64,000 bases of DNA from Amphiduros pacificus (taxonomy: Eukaryota > Annelida > Polychaeta > Phyllodocida > Hesionidae): NCBI GenBank assembly GCA_949316495.1, contig OX439001.1:48212556-48276555 (forward strand), written 5' to 3'. This document shows positions 63,607-64,000 of this stretch, piece by piece; position 1 is the first letter of the stretch, and each line of letters begins with the position of its first letter. The notes under the pieces were generated by a model. That model did no database searches, was not told where the DNA came from, and worked only from the letters and a program-made list of their open reading frames with translations. The position numbers and the translations under genes were made by a program.

Positions 63607-64000
63607 GTGAGTTTTGGACACTTAAAGAAAATAAATAGCTGTTTAGCATGGAGATTATAGTATTTATATCATTAATCATACACTATAAGGTTAATTAAGA
63701 CATGCACACATAGCCAAGAATAGAACAAAAGATAGTGACTGATAACCTATTTGAGTCAATACTAGCAATTCTAATTGGCTAAAAGGTTGTTTGATGAGCT
63801 TAAATTTTAGGTGATTAAATCTTGAAAAGAGAACATTTTAGAAAGATGCAATTCAGAAAAGATAGTGTGATAATTATTGGAAACATTCTAGAAAGATGCA
63901 ATTTAGAAAACATACAGTGATAATTATTGGAAAGAAAGGAAAAGTATATTTAGAAAATAAATATATAAAAAAAAACAAGGATAAAGATAACTGAAGGTGA
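63607..64000 (+). other. Start of the next GSE1 intron
   Basis: Begins gtgagt after exon 9. It holds AT-rich sequence and a 50-bp tandem duplication (63833-63932). No acceptor with coding sequence is visible before the window ends. Confidence 0.8.
63833..63932 (+). repeat. 50-bp tandem duplication
   Basis: acattttagaaagatgcaat... (63833-63882) and acattctagaaagatgcaat... (63883-63932) differ at about seven positions. Confidence 0.85.

Larger units (their letters stand above)
10260..64000 (+). other. GSE1: GSE1 gene span (5' end tentative, 3' end beyond the window)
   Basis: Nine coding exons were joined by eye: 10260-10314, 28931-29140, 45937-46130, 58378-58529, 58693-58908, 59150-59362, 59493-59824, 60043-60248 and 62739-63606. 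Every intron starts gt and ends ag. Phases across the eight introns are 1, 1, 0, 2, 2, 2, 1, 0, and the last donor is phase 1. The joined frame is 2,446 bases, 815 codons plus one base, without an internal stop. The protein matches recalled vertebrate GSE1 in block order from the N-terminal helix to the F.LFGLT-type block. GSE1 is known as a nuclear component of the BHC (LSD1-CoREST-HDAC) corepressor. The remaining C-terminal third, including the terminal coiled coil known from vertebrates, must lie to the right. Exon 1 is the least certain element. Confidence 0.9.

Noticed and set aside
1-64000. tRNA, rRNA, CRISPR arrays, retroelement or transposase genes
   Set aside because: None seen on either strand. 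The only mobile elements supported are the two non-coding pearl/HINE-like copies and a weak SINE-like fragment.

Overview
This window is a piece of an AT-rich animal genome with long introns. CpG is depleted over most of it, with a few CpG-retaining patches. It carries one recognisable protein-coding gene, on the + strand and running off the right edge: the orthologue of vertebrate GSE1 (genetic suppressor element 1), a subunit of LSD1/CoREST/HDAC-type (BHC) corepressor complexes. Recalled vertebrate GSE1 and the predicted protein share the same blocks in the same order: RTTATV, the FAAAL.KLAKQA helix, PKRV with PPVVTIAPT, the F.PY block ending PHPFPHPAFR, an Arg/Glu-rich helix, EEEAKW, VKVE, SKLDLEE and the F.LFGLT-type motif. 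The organism is not named by the sequence. A pair of mobile elements built like the oyster 'pearl' repeats points to a lophotrochozoan, most likely a mollusc. That is inference.

Layout. 1-9,460 shows no supportable gene; it holds nuclear-receptor half-site clusters, CTCF-like motifs, a (GGTTTGTT)n tract and a possible SINE tail. 9,460-10,314 is a CpG-retaining candidate promoter with a candidate first coding exon. Intron 1 (10,315-28,930) holds more nuclear-receptor repeat clusters, a second CpG-rich patch near 15.1-15.5 kb and a 40-bp G-rich minisatellite. Exon 2 (28,931-29,140) encodes the conserved N-terminal helix. Intron 2 (29,141-45,936) holds a 0.8-kb minisatellite at 37.6-38.4 kb, a recent 132-bp tandem duplication and a (CAG)11 tract. 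Exon 3 is 45,937-46,130. Intron 3 (46,131-58,377) contains the first pearl/HINE-like element (49,961-51,906). Exons 4-9 are compact (58,378-63,606), and the second element copy (60,422-62,638) nearly fills intron 8.

The eight exon junctions all have gt/ag borders and compatible phases, giving an open frame of about 815 codons with no internal stop. Vertebrate GSE1 is about 1,200 residues, so roughly the last third lies to the right. The least certain part of the model is exon 1.

The most unusual observations are: a large excess of perfect direct repeats of the nuclear-receptor hexamer AGGTCA (DR1 and DR5) around the 5' part of the gene; everted AGGTCA pairs in every dimer of the mobile element's tandem array; and an NCoR/SMRT-type GSITQGTP motif in the GSE1 protein that I do not find in the vertebrate GSE1 sequence as I recall it. 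All calls come from reading the sequence; no database search was run.
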